A stretch of DNA of 56,011 bases from an uncultured Nitrosomonadales bacterium (GTDB lineage: Bacteria; Pseudomonadota; Gammaproteobacteria; Burkholderiales; Methylophilaceae). Positions 8,561 through 17,128 of the stretch are shown piece by piece (position 1 is the first letter of the stretch; every line of letters begins with the position of its first letter). A model generated the notes under the pieces. That model worked only from the letters and a program-made list of their open reading frames with translations. It was not told the origin of the DNA and did no database searches. Position numbers and translations under genes: made by a program. Location of the stretch: NCBI GenBank assembly GCA_913058475.1, contig CAJXQA010000004.1:1-56011 (forward strand). The letters run 5' to 3'.

Positions 8561-10219
8561 TTACATTTTTGAATAAATAGGCCCACTTCCACCCTCTGGT
8601 GGAACCCAGTTTATATTTTGTTTTGGATCTTTGATATCACAAGTTTTGCAGTGAATACAGTTTTGGCTATTAATTTGTAGCTTTATCAAGTCACCCTCCT
8701 TGATAATCTCATAGACTCCAGCTGGGCAATATCTTTGTTCTGGAGAGTTATATTTTGGATAGTTGTAACTAATAGGTATTTCTTGATTAACAAGTTTGAG
8801 ATGACATGGCTGATTAGCATCATGACCAATATTGCTTAAACTGATCGAATTTAACTTATCAAAAGTATATATACCATCTGGTTTTGGGTAATGTATGGGT
8901 TTTGCTTTATTTATATCTATTAGTGTTTCGTGATCACCCTTGTTATGGTGAAGTGTCCATGGAAGATTCAATTTAAAAGAGGCTAGCCACATCTCAATAC
9001 CTCCAAAAAGCATACCCAATCGAGTTCCAAACTTTGTTATCAGTGGTTTAATATTTCTTACTGCATATAAATCAGTCCAAATCCAAGAGCCTTTTATTTT
9101 TTCATTGTACGCTGTCAACCTTCTATTTTGTATTTTAGTGGGATTGATTATCGCATCAACAGTTGCCTCCGCTGCTAATATCCCTGATTTCATCGCATTA
9201 TGGGTTCCTTTGATTCTTGGAACATTGACCATGCCAGCACTACACCCCAAAAATATTCCCCCTGGGAAATCTAGACTTGCCCAAGACTGAATGCCACCCT
9301 CATTAAGTGCTCTGGCTCCATAGCTTATTCTTTCTGCACCAGTTAATAATTTTTTAATTTTAGGGTGTGTTTTAAACTTTTGAAACTCATCAAATGGAGA
9401 TAGATAAGGGTTTGAATAATCAAGATGAACAACAAATCCTAAAGAAACTAAATCTTCACCATAGTGATATGTAAAAGAGCCGCCCCCTGTATCATCTTCT
9501 AATGGCCATCCTAAGCTATGCTCTACTAATCCAGGTTTGTGCATATCTTTTTTTAAACGCCATATTTCTTTAAAGCCTAATCCATATTTTTGTGGGTCAC
9601 TGTTTTTTCTTAAAGATAATTTTTGTTCAATTAATTTTGTAATAGAGCCTCTGGCTCCCTCAGCTATTAAAGAATATTTAGCATGAATTTCTATACCGGG
9701 AACAAAATTATTTGTTTCATTTTCACTGGCATCTCGTCCCATATCTCCAGTTAAGATGCCAATCAGTTCATCTTGCTTATTAAATAATGGTTCTTGTGCT
9801 GTAAAACCTGGATAAATCTCAACACCTAGGCTTTCTGCCTCTTTTGAGAGCCAATTACTTAAATCTCCTAAGCTAATAATATAATTATTTTTATTACTCA
9901 TTAAAGGTGGCATAAGGATTTGAGGAATTGTAAGATTATTTTTTTCGCTAAATAAGCTAAAGTTGTCCTCGCTTACCTTTGTATTTAAAGGAGCCTCTTT
10001 TTTCTTCCAGTCAGGAATGAGCTCATTTAATGCAACAGGATCAATAACAGCTCCCGATAAAATATGAGATCCAACTTCAACGCCTTTTTCAACAAGGCAA
10101 ACCGAAATATCTTTTTTTTCAATTTTGGCAAGTTGTTTAATTTTTATTGCAGCAGATAGGCCGGAGGGACCTCCGCCAACAATTAAAACATCATATTCCA
10201 TTACATCTCTTTCATTCAT
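8561..10219 (-). CDS. Electron transfer flavoprotein-ubiquinone oxidoreductase
   Basis: Membrane-associated FAD/[4Fe-4S] enzyme that passes electrons from reduced ETF to the ubiquinone pool. It has 552 residues, full length. The N-terminal dinucleotide-binding motif is YDVLIVGGGPSGLSAAI, followed by GSHILSGAVIDP. The C-terminal cluster domain has CPAGVYEI and CIHCKTCDIKDPKQNINW, giving the expected four cysteines, and ends in PPEGGSGPIY, typical of the family. Two ATGs are possible: 10219 and 10201 (MEYDVLIV). Homologues often carry a short extension before this motif, so I keep the longer form. It is divergent from etfBA, its electron donor, with a 206-bp gap between them. Confidence 0.96.
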   Translation of the reverse strand: MNERDVMEYDVLIVGGGPSGLSAAIKIKQLAKIEKKDISVCLVEKGVEVGSHILSGAVIDPVALNELIPDWKKKEAPLNTKVSEDNFSLFSEKNNLTIPQILMPPLMSNKNNYIISLGDLSNWLSKEAESLGVEIYPGFTAQEPLFNKQDELIGILTGDMGRDASENETNNFVPGIEIHAKYSLIAEGARGSITKLIEQKLSLRKNSDPQKYGLGFKEIWRLKKDMHKPGLVEHSLGWPLEDDTGGGSFTYHYGEDLVSLGFVVHLDYSNPYLSPFDEFQKFKTHPKIKKLLTGAERISYGARALNEGGIQSWASLDFPGGIFLGCSAGMVNVPRIKGTHNAMKSGILAAEATVDAIINPTKIQNRRLTAYNEKIKGSWIWTDLYAVRNIKPLITKFGTRLGMLFGGIEMWLASFKLNLPWTLHHNKGDHETLIDINKAKPIHYPKPDGIYTFDKLNSISLSNIGHDANQPCHLKLVNQEIPISYNYPKYNSPEQRYCPAGVYEIIKEGDLIKLQINSQNCIHCKTCDIKDPKQNINWVPPEGGSGPIYSKM

Positions 10220-10386
10220 AAGCGTTGATATATTTAGTATTGATTACTTCTTTTGTATCCTATTTCTCATTGCAGTTCAATTTATTTAAGATACACCTTA
10301 TCCAGTTGATTATATTTTGATATTTTGAGCATAAGAAAATAGGAATATTATACATACAATCAATAGGATAAAACTATTTCAAGATG

Positions 10387-10392
10387 TATAAT
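10387..10392 (+). promoter_or_regulatory. Candidate -10 box upstream of etfB
   Basis: The 206-bp gap between the divergent ETF-QO and etfB genes (10220-10425) is one of the longest in the window and must hold promoters in both directions. A perfect TATAAT preceded by TG sits 33 nt before the etfB ATG. No good -35 lies at the right distance. A second possible set is TTGAGC (10325-10330) with TTATAC (10348-10353), spacing 17. I see no clear operator palindrome. Confidence 0.3.
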
Positions 10393-10425
10393 TTGGTCTT
10401 GCAAAAATTTAAAAAGCCAAAATAA

Positions 10426-11178
10426 ATGAAAATATTAGTTGCAATCAAAAGAGTCCAAGATTACAACGTAAAAGTTAGACCAAAAAGTGACGGCTCCGAT
10501 GTTGACATAGATGGCATAAAGATGGGTATTAATCCCTTTGACGAAAATGCTTTAGAGGAAGCCCTTCGTTTAAGAGAAAAAGACTTGGCAACTGAAATCA
10601 CAGTCGTTTCAATTGGAGATTCAAAAAACGAGGATGTTTTAAGGCATGGCCTCGCAATGGGCGCAAATCGAGCTATATTAATTGAAAGTGAAGAATATCT
10701 TCAGCCACTTGGCGTAGCTAAGGTTTTAAAGGGGTTGGTAGAAAAAGAAAAGCCCGATCTAATCCTATTAGGAAAGCTAGCCCTTGATAGTGATGCAGGA
10801 CAAACTGGTCAAATGCTTGCTGGGTTACTTAATTACCCTCAAGGTACCTTTGTTTCAAAAATTGAAATTGATAATAATAAGCTAATAGTGACTCGGGAAA
10901 TTGATGGAGGCACGAATATTTTAGAAATGAATATGCCAGCAGTATTAACTGCAGATTTAAGATTAAACGAACCACGTTTTGTGAAGTTACCAAATCTTAT
11001 GATGGCTAGAAAAAAAATAATTGAGAAATTTAAGGTGAGCGAATTAGCTAGTGATACATCAACACAACTTGAATTACTTGAGGTTTCAGTGCCGCCATCC
11101 CGTAAGGCGGGTATCAAGGTAAATAGTGTGAAAGAGTTACTAGAAAAATTAAAAGATAATGAAGGAATAAGACTATAG
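10426..11178 (+). CDS. etfB: Electron transfer flavoprotein beta subunit
   Basis: Beta subunit of ETF, the soluble FAD/AMP heterodimer that collects electrons from primary dehydrogenases. It has 250 residues. It starts MKILVAIKRVQDYNVKVR, and the conserved INPFDENALEEALRL (about residues 36-50) and GKLALDSDAGQTGQMLAGLL (about 112-131, AMP/adenine site) are clear. The C-terminal LPNLMMARKK recognition-loop region is present. The stop codon TAG overlaps the proposed ATA start of etfA, so the two subunits are probably made by coupled translation. No acyl-CoA or methylamine dehydrogenase lies in the window, so the electron donor is unknown. Confidence 0.96.
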   Translation: MKILVAIKRVQDYNVKVRPKSDGSDVDIDGIKMGINPFDENALEEALRLREKDLATEITVVSIGDSKNEDVLRHGLAMGANRAILIESEEYLQPLGVAKVLKGLVEKEKPDLILLGKLALDSDAGQTGQMLAGLLNYPQGTFVSKIEIDNNKLIVTREIDGGTNILEMNMPAVLTADLRLNEPRFVKLPNLMMARKKIIEKFKVSELASDTSTQLELLEVSVPPSRKAGIKVNSVKELLEKLKDNEGIRL

Positions 11179-12125
11179 ATACTCAACTAAAAATTTTAGT
11201 AATAGCAGAGTACAGTGGGTCTGAACTTAACGATTCAGTGTTTAAGGTAATTTCGGCAGCAAAATACTGGGATGGTGAAGTTGATTTGTTAGTTATGGGC
11301 AAAAATACTGAAAATGTTGCACAAAATGCAGCAAAAATTAAAGATGTAAGCAGTGTTATAAGATTTGATGGAGATCACTTAGAGCATCTTCTTGCAGAAG
11401 ATGCTGCAAAAATTGTAGAAATGCTTAGTAACAATTATCAGGTGATACTTGCTGCTCATTCATGGTTTAGTAGAAATTTCTTGCCGAGGGTAGCTGCAAT
11501 TTTAAATGTATCATTGATAACAGATGTTCTAAAAATAGAAAATAATAACGTTTATACTAGGGCAATATATGCAGGCAATGTTCATGCAAAAATACAAAGT
11601 AAAGATCCTATTCAATTACTCACTATTCACACAAGCCTTTTTGAAGTATGCACTAAAGATGGTGGGGATGCTAAGATAATAAAAAAAGATACACCACCAG
11701 CAACGAATTTAACAAGCTGGAAGTCAGAGAAAATAAATAAATCAGATAGGCCTGCATTGATCGATGCTAAAATTGTAATATCAGGGGGTAGGTCTCTCGG
11801 AAGCGAAGAAAATTTCGATAAAGTTTTATCACCTTTGGTGGATAAGGTAGGAGCCGCACTTGGTGCGACGAGATCTGCGGTTGATGCCGGATACGCTCCT
11901 AATGAGATTCAAGTTGGTCAAACTGGAGTTGTGGTAGCGCCTGAATTATATATGGCTGTAGGTGTTTCTGGTGCCAATCAACATGTTTATGGAATGAAAG
12001 ACAGTAGAGTTGTTGTCGCAATAAACAACGATCCTGATGCAACTATTTTTCAATTTGCAGATTATGGCTTGGTTGCTGATTTATTTGATGCAATTCCAGA
12101 AATTAATAAATTAATTAAAGAATAA
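11175..12125 (+). CDS. etfA: Electron transfer flavoprotein alpha subunit, apparent non-canonical start codon
   Basis: Alpha subunit carrying the FAD of ETF. The C-terminal FAD domain shows SGGRSLGSEENF, GATRSAVDAGY, QVGQTGVVVAPELY, VSGANQHVYGMKDS and NNDPDATIFQFADYGLVAD, all strongly conserved. The first ATG/GTG/TTG in frame is a GTG at 11238 (MFKVISAAKYW), but the conserved first beta strand of the family (here LKILVIAEYSGSELND) is encoded upstream of it. The open frame upstream contains no canonical start. The best candidate is ATA at 11175, overlapping the etfB stop and preceded by AAGGA (11162-11166) at 8-nt spacing. ATT at 11193 is another option. Identity is certain; the exact start is not. 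Confidence 0.88.
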   Translation: MDTQLKILVIAEYSGSELNDSVFKVISAAKYWDGEVDLLVMGKNTENVAQNAAKIKDVSSVIRFDGDHLEHLLAEDAAKIVEMLSNNYQVILAAHSWFSRNFLPRVAAILNVSLITDVLKIENNNVYTRAIYAGNVHAKIQSKDPIQLLTIHTSLFEVCTKDGGDAKIIKKDTPPATNLTSWKSEKINKSDRPALIDAKIVISGGRSLGSEENFDKVLSPLVDKVGAALGATRSAVDAGYAPNEIQVGQTGVVVAPELYMAVGVSGANQHVYGMKDSRVVVAINNDPDATIFQFADYGLVADLFDAIPEINKLIKE

Positions 12126-12147
12126 ATTTAATGAAAGTAATTAATAA

Positions 12148-12933
12148 ATGACTAATAACAGTAAATATTCAACAGAAAAAGTATTAAGTGTTAATCACTG
12201 GAATGATACTTTATTTAGTTTTAAAACAACCCGTCAGGATGGATTAAGATTCGAAAATGGACAATTTGTAATGATTGGTCTAGAGGTAGACGGAAGGCCT
12301 TTAGCGCGAGCTTATAGTGTTGCTAGTCCAAATTACGATGAACACCTCGAGTTTTTAAGTATAAAGGTTCAAGATGGCCCATTAACCTCCAGGCTACAAC
12401 ATATCAAAGTAGGAGATGAGCTTCTTGTTAGCAGAAAACCAACCGGAACACTTGTCATTCATGACCTTAAACCCGCAAAAAATCTTTACTTATTTTCAAC
12501 AGGCACAGGCCTTGCGCCTTATATGAGTTTGATTCAGGATATTGAGGTTTACGATAGATTTGAAAAGGTTATCTTGGTTCATGGTGTAAGAAAAGTAGAT
12601 GATTTAGCCTATAAAGATTTTATAGAAAATGAATTACCAAAAAATGAATTCTTTGGAGATGAGGTTAAAAATAAATTAATTTATTATCCAACGGTTACTC
12701 GGGAAGCATTTAAAAATGAGGGCAGATTAACTGATCTAATGAAATCAGGGAAATTATTCAAAGATATTGGATTAGAAAAAATGAATCCAGAGGATGATAG
12801 GGCTATGATATGTGGTAGTTCAGAAATGTTAAAAGACACGCAAGATATCTTAGATTCAATGAATTTTAAAGTATCTCCTCGCATTGGAGAACCCGGTGAT
12901 TACGTTATTGAACACGCATTCGTTGAAAAATAA
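12148..12933 (+). CDS. fpr: Ferredoxin-NADP+ reductase, Azotobacter/Pseudomonas FprA type
   Basis: Second FAD-dependent ferredoxin/flavodoxin reductase, 261 residues. The FAD motif is ARAYSVASPNYDEHLEF, the NADP loop is STGTGLAPYMSLIQD, the late motif is ICGSSEMLKDT, and the protein ends YVIEHAFVEK. That C-terminus is the hallmark of subclass IA bacterial enzymes and differs from the gene at 7809, so this is not a recent duplicate. It follows etfA by 22 bp and is probably cotranscribed with etfBA. This suggests a functional tie between ETF electron flow and NADPH/ferredoxin balance, which is inference from position only. Confidence 0.92.
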   Translation: MTNNSKYSTEKVLSVNHWNDTLFSFKTTRQDGLRFENGQFVMIGLEVDGRPLARAYSVASPNYDEHLEFLSIKVQDGPLTSRLQHIKVGDELLVSRKPTGTLVIHDLKPAKNLYLFSTGTGLAPYMSLIQDIEVYDRFEKVILVHGVRKVDDLAYKDFIENELPKNEFFGDEVKNKLIYYPTVTREAFKNEGRLTDLMKSGKLFKDIGLEKMNPEDDRAMICGSSEMLKDTQDILDSMNFKVSPRIGEPGDYVIEHAFVEK

Positions 12934-12969
12934 TTTTCAACTGTAATTTAAGAGCCAAAGTGATTATAA

Positions 12970-12998
12970 TTGCATCAAAGACAGATTTTTGGATACAT
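12970..12998 (+). promoter_or_regulatory. Candidate sigma-70 promoter for dapA-bamC
   Basis: TTGCAT (12970-12975) and ATACAT (12993-12998) are 17 nt apart in the 122-bp gap after the second reductase, and start about 58 nt before the dapA ATG. Each box has matches to consensus but neither is perfect. No lysine riboswitch-like structure is visible in the short leader. Confidence 0.35.
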
Positions 12999-13055
12999 TG
13001 GGAACGTTTATTTTAGTTTTATTACAAAGCTTTATAAAATTGATTTAGGAAAATT

Positions 13056-13925
13056 ATGTTTCAAGGAAGTATGGTAGCGATTGTTACACCGATGAAATCA
13101 GATGGTTCGTTGGATATTAGAAGCTTTAAAGGGCTTTTAGACTATCATATAGAATGTAAAAGTGATGGTGTTGTTGTTGTTGGTACAAGTGGCGAAGCCC
13201 CTACCATTGATGTTGATGAACATACATATCTTATCAAAGAAGCTGTCAAACATATCGATGGCAGAATTCCTGTCATAGCGGGCTCAGGTGCAAACTCCAC
13301 TAAAGAGGCAATATTTTTAACAAAAAAATCTAAAGAATTAGGGGCCGATGCATGCTTGCTTATTACGCCATATTACAACAAACCTAATCAAAGAGGGATG
13401 TATGAGCATTTTAAGGCCATTAATGATAATGTCGATATCCCACAAATTTTATATAATGTGCCATGTCGCACGGGTGTAGATATTGATAATAAAACTGTCA
13501 CAGAATTGAGTGTCCTTAAAAATATTATTGGAATAAAAGATGCAACTGGAGAAATTGATAGATTAGATGATCTGAAAAAAAGAGTAGGTAAAGAGTTTTT
13601 ATTTCTTAGTGGTGATGACACAACTTTTTTAGAATACATGAGGCATGGAGGTAAAGGAACAATTTCCGTCACAGCAAATATCAGACCTGATTTAATGCAT
13701 GCTGTATGTCAAAAAATGCTTGACCAAAGGTATGAAGATGCAAAAAAAATCAATAAAAAATTAGAGCTTTTACATGATGCTATGTTTGTTGAATCGAACC
13801 CTATCCCAGTTAAGTGGTTACTAAATCATTTAGGAAAAATAAATTCAAAAATAAGACTTCCATTAGTTTCACTTGATGAAAAATATCATCAAACACTAGT
13901 CACAGCTTACGAGGCAACTTTATGA
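13056..13925 (+). CDS. dapA: 4-hydroxy-tetrahydrodipicolinate synthase
   Basis: First committed enzyme of lysine and diaminopimelate synthesis: condenses pyruvate with aspartate semialdehyde. It has 289 residues, full length. It begins MFQGSMVAIVTPM. GTSGEAPTI carries the TSGE motif, ITPYYNKPNQRGMYEHF and YNVPCRTGVD hold the catalytic tyrosine and arginine, and IIGIKDATGEIDRL holds the Schiff-base lysine (about residue 161). The stop overlaps the bamC start (ATGA), the normal betaproteobacterial order. lysC, which supplies the pathway, is in the same window at 41518. Confidence 0.97.
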   Translation: MFQGSMVAIVTPMKSDGSLDIRSFKGLLDYHIECKSDGVVVVGTSGEAPTIDVDEHTYLIKEAVKHIDGRIPVIAGSGANSTKEAIFLTKKSKELGADACLLITPYYNKPNQRGMYEHFKAINDNVDIPQILYNVPCRTGVDIDNKTVTELSVLKNIIGIKDATGEIDRLDDLKKRVGKEFLFLSGDDTTFLEYMRHGGKGTISVTANIRPDLMHAVCQKMLDQRYEDAKKINKKLELLHDAMFVESNPIPVKWLLNHLGKINSKIRLPLVSLDEKYHQTLVTAYEATL

Positions 13926-15337
13926 GGAAGCTTATTGGCTTGCCAATTTTAGCTTTAATTTTATGCTCATGCTCTTTTAAGCCCCTCACAGATAAGTTTA
14001 ATGAGGTAACAGCTCCAGATTATGTAAATTCATCAAAAGCAAAAAAACTTCAATTACCACCCGATTTATCAGAATATGAAACTTCAGATACATATAATGT
14101 TCCAGGGGCTGCTACCTCATACACAGATTTTGAAAATCAAAAAAATAGAAAAATAGAAAAAGTTGAGCTTTTAAAAGATCCAGATGGTATTAAATTAGTC
14201 AAGTCTGGAAACTTTAGATGGCTCATTGTGAATAAAAGTCCTGACAAAATTTGGCCTCATTTAGAAGATTTTTGGTACGATCAAGGTTTTAATATGAAAA
14301 AGACTAATCGCAGATTAGGGGTGATGGAGACAGAGTGGACAGCAGCTGAAAATATTGAAGAAGAATTAAGTATCGGTGAAACAATGGATGTATGGCTTGC
14401 ATCGCTCACTGGTTCAGATGATAAAACGAAGTTTAGGACGAGGCTTGAAAAAGGTCCTCAGGTAAACTCGACTGAAATATTCATATCACACCGTAACAGA
14501 GAGGGAATTGATTCAGAAGCCGTACAAGCAATTGCTCGTGCAAGAGCAGGTACATATGATCCTAGTACAGCTTATAGTATTCCCGAATATAAATCAGATG
14601 ATGAAAAAAAAGAGCCTACCTTACCTGGAGATTCAGAGTTAACCGAAGTTGATCTTGAGGTTAATGCAGAGATCATGCGAAGATTATTAGTCTTCTTGGG
14701 AATGCAAGATTTAGATGCTACGAAAATAATTGAAAAACCTGAAGTTATTGTTAAAGCTAGGTTGATAAATAAAAATGGCCCCTCCATTGAGCTTTATGAA
14801 CCTTTTGATCGTTCTTGGAGGAGAGTCTCTATTGCGTTAGATATGATAGGATTTTTAACAGAGGATAGAGATCGTAGTAAGGGGCTTTACTACGTAACTT
14901 ATACGGATATAGATATTGGCGAAGCAGATAAAAAAGCGAAAGAAGAAGAAGGTTGGTTAGATTCAATTGATTTTTGGAGTGATGATGAAGCTGAAGCTGA
15001 AGAAATGGCTGAGGAAGAAACAGGCGCTGAAGATGGAGATATAAGGAAAAAGGGGCGAAGAGGTAAGAAGAAAGAAGATGAAGGGCCGTTGGATGTCGAT
15101 GCCGCAAGAACTCTTAACAAAGGTGGTAATAAAAATGAAGGTCCTGGATATAAATTTGATTTGGATTGCATGTTTAGTGATGAGTGTGACAAAGAACCAG
15201 AGGCTAAAAGTTATCTAATTAAATTAAATGAAGCAGATGGTGGGACATACGTCTCGATTGAGAACTCAGATGGTACAAAAAACAATTCACCAACGGCAGA
15301 TTCAATCCTAAAAATTCTTTATGATTATTTAAAATAA
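13922..15337 (+). CDS. bamC: BamC-like outer-membrane assembly lipoprotein with a highly charged insertion
   Basis: Lipoprotein component of the BAM complex, which inserts outer-membrane barrels. The N-terminus is a lipoprotein signal with the modified cysteine probably C17 (ILCSC). PPDLSEY, near residue 45, belongs to the unstructured BamC N-terminal segment. Two helix-grip domains follow: KIWPHLEDFWYDQGF to about residue 220, and from about 240 (INAEIMRR-like helix, RSWRRVSIALDMIGF). At 471 residues it is much longer than E. coli BamC (344). Much of the excess is a low-complexity block (about residues 345-400) that is first Glu/Ala-rich, then Lys/Arg-rich, placed between YYVTYTDI and the last strands (SYLIKLNEADGGTYV). 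It overlaps dapA by 4 nt and abuts the next gene. Confidence 0.88.
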   Translation: MRKLIGLPILALILCSCSFKPLTDKFNEVTAPDYVNSSKAKKLQLPPDLSEYETSDTYNVPGAATSYTDFENQKNRKIEKVELLKDPDGIKLVKSGNFRWLIVNKSPDKIWPHLEDFWYDQGFNMKKTNRRLGVMETEWTAAENIEEELSIGETMDVWLASLTGSDDKTKFRTRLEKGPQVNSTEIFISHRNREGIDSEAVQAIARARAGTYDPSTAYSIPEYKSDDEKKEPTLPGDSELTEVDLEVNAEIMRRLLVFLGMQDLDATKIIEKPEVIVKARLINKNGPSIELYEPFDRSWRRVSIALDMIGFLTEDRDRSKGLYYVTYTDIDIGEADKKAKEEEGWLDSIDFWSDDEAEAEEMAEEETGAEDGDIRKKGRRGKKKEDEGPLDVDAARTLNKGGNKNEGPGYKFDLDCMFSDECDKEPEAKSYLIKLNEADGGTYVSIENSDGTKNNSPTADSILKILYDYLK

Positions 15338-16108
15338 ATGGAGTTTTGTTCATTAGGAAGCGGTAGTTCGGGAAATTCTTTTATTGTAAAAAAAAATAAA
15401 ACAGTCTTGATGGTTGACTGTGGCTTCGGTTTGAAAGAAACAATTGATAGACTAGAAAAATATCAAATAAACCCAAGTGAAATTAACGCGATACTGCTGA
15501 CTCATGAGCATGAAGACCATATTAAGGGTGCATTTAGTCTTGCCAATAAATTTCAAATCCCAATTTATCTAAGTCACGGTACTTATCTAATGAGCCATAA
15601 AAAAATTAATGATGGATACAAAATAAAATTTGAATTAATAAATAATTTTGATTCGTTCATGATTGATAATATTTTAGTTTCACCTATGCCTGTCCCTCAT
15701 GATGCTAGAGAACCACTTCAATATCGATTTGATTGTAAGGACAAAAGCATAGCAATATTGACAGACTTGGGAAAGATTACTAAACATGTTGTACAAAAAT
15801 TATCGAGAGTAAACCTTCTCGTGCTTGAATTTAATCATGACGAAGAAATGCTTAGTGATTCAGATTATCCTGCCTCATTAAAAAAAAGAATTAATGGACA
15901 ATATGGACATCTTGAAAATAAAGAATCATTAAAACTTTTGTCATCTATAAGCCATTCAGAATTAAAGTGGGTTGTAGCGGCTCATTTAAGTGAGAAAAAT
16001 AATAAAATAGAACTTGTGAAGAAAATGATATTTGAAATAGTTGAAAAACATAAGTCAAATGTTGGTGTAATTGACCAAGATTTAGGATTAGAATGGATTT
16101 CAACATAA
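15338..16108 (+). CDS. MBL-fold metallo-hydrolase, YycJ/WalJ-like
   Basis: A metallo-beta-lactamase-fold enzyme of 256 residues. It opens with FCSLGSGSSGNSFIV, a motif of the YycJ/WalJ group, and has the metal site LLTHEHEDHIKG (HxHxDH, about residues 64-75). Later histidines are in MPVPHDA, EFNHDEEM and AAHLSEKN. Relatives are proposed DNA exonucleases or hydrolases; no activity can be assigned from sequence. The ATG follows the bamC stop with no gap, and pyrD starts 15 bp downstream, so it belongs to the dapA transcript. Confidence 0.87.
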   Translation: MEFCSLGSGSSGNSFIVKKNKTVLMVDCGFGLKETIDRLEKYQINPSEINAILLTHEHEDHIKGAFSLANKFQIPIYLSHGTYLMSHKKINDGYKIKFELINNFDSFMIDNILVSPMPVPHDAREPLQYRFDCKDKSIAILTDLGKITKHVVQKLSRVNLLVLEFNHDEEMLSDSDYPASLKKRINGQYGHLENKESLKLLSSISHSELKWVVAAHLSEKNNKIELVKKMIFEIVEKHKSNVGVIDQDLGLEWIST

Positions 16109-16123
16109 AATATTTAAAAAAAT

Positions 16124-17128
16124 ATGTATAGATACATTAGATCCTTTTTATTTTTATTAAATCCAGAATTAGCTCATCATTTATCAATGAAAGGTTTGAC
16201 GCTTGCGTGTTTTTTTGGATTAATAAGAGAGAAAAATATACCTTCCGAACCAATCACGATAATGGGACTAAATTTTCCAAATAGAGTGGGGCTTGCAGCG
16301 GGGTTAGATAAAAATGCAGAGTATATAACTCCTCTCGCAAAACTAGGATTTGGTTTTATTGAAGTTGGGACTGTCACACCAAGAAGTCAGCCAGGAAATA
16401 GTAAACCACGATCTTTTAGATTAATTAAAGATGAAGGCATTATTAATAGATTTGGTTTTAATAATGTTGGCATTGATCAATTTATTAATAATATAAAAAA
16501 AGCGAAGTTTAATGGCGTCTTGGGAATAAACATTGGGAAAAATTTCGATACACCTATTGACAAAGCAGTTGAGGATTATTTAACTTGTTTCAGGAAGGCA
16601 TATCGCTATGCAGGATATATTGCGATAAATGTATCATCACCTAATACTAAAAATTTACGTAATTTGCAAAGTGATAAATATCTTGAAATATTATTAAAAG
16701 CTTTAAAGAGTGAGCAAAAAATCCTTCATAAAAAGTTTAAAAAATTAGTCCCTTTTGTGGTTAAGATTTCTCCAGATAACTCAAGTAAACAGTTAGATTC
16801 AATAGCAAAATTACTTCTAAAATATAAAGTAGATGGAGTTATTGCAACCAATACAACAATTGATAGAAAAGGTATCTTGTCCTCTAAGTATGCAATGGAA
16901 GAAGGCGGTTTATCAGGAGCTCCATTAAATAAAAAATCTACAAATGTTATTAAACATCTCAACAAATGTCTGAATAGAAAAATACCTATCATCGGAGTAG
17001 GCGGAATAATTACTGCAGATGATGGTATTGAAAAAATAAATAATGGGGCATCACTAATACAAATTTACACAGGACTGATTTTCAGGGGGCATGGACTTGT
17101 CAATGAATTACGTAAGGCAACTAGATAA
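16124..17128 (+). CDS. pyrD: Dihydroorotate dehydrogenase (quinone), class 2
   Basis: Inner-membrane FMN enzyme that oxidises dihydroorotate to orotate with quinone as acceptor (pyrimidine synthesis). It has 334 residues. A hydrophobic N-terminal amphipathic region (MYRYIRSFLFLLNPELAHHL) is the membrane-binding part of class 2 enzymes. GLAAGLDKNAEYI and GFIEVGTVTPRSQPGN are clear, INVSSPNTKNLRNLQ contains the catalytic serine, and TNTTIDRKG and GVGGIITADDGIEKI form the phosphate site. Its 3' end overlaps the GST start by up to 38 nt. Confidence 0.96.
   Translation: MYRYIRSFLFLLNPELAHHLSMKGLTLACFFGLIREKNIPSEPITIMGLNFPNRVGLAAGLDKNAEYITPLAKLGFGFIEVGTVTPRSQPGNSKPRSFRLIKDEGIINRFGFNNVGIDQFINNIKKAKFNGVLGINIGKNFDTPIDKAVEDYLTCFRKAYRYAGYIAINVSSPNTKNLRNLQSDKYLEILLKALKSEQKILHKKFKKLVPFVVKISPDNSSKQLDSIAKLLLKYKVDGVIATNTTIDRKGILSSKYAMEEGGLSGAPLNKKSTNVIKHLNKCLNRKIPIIGVGGIITADDGIEKINNGASLIQIYTGLIFRGHGLVNELRKATR

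Noticed and set aside
12934..13055. Lysine riboswitch before dapA
   Set aside because: The gap is 122 bp and contains a plausible promoter; no conserved lysine-aptamer helices fit.
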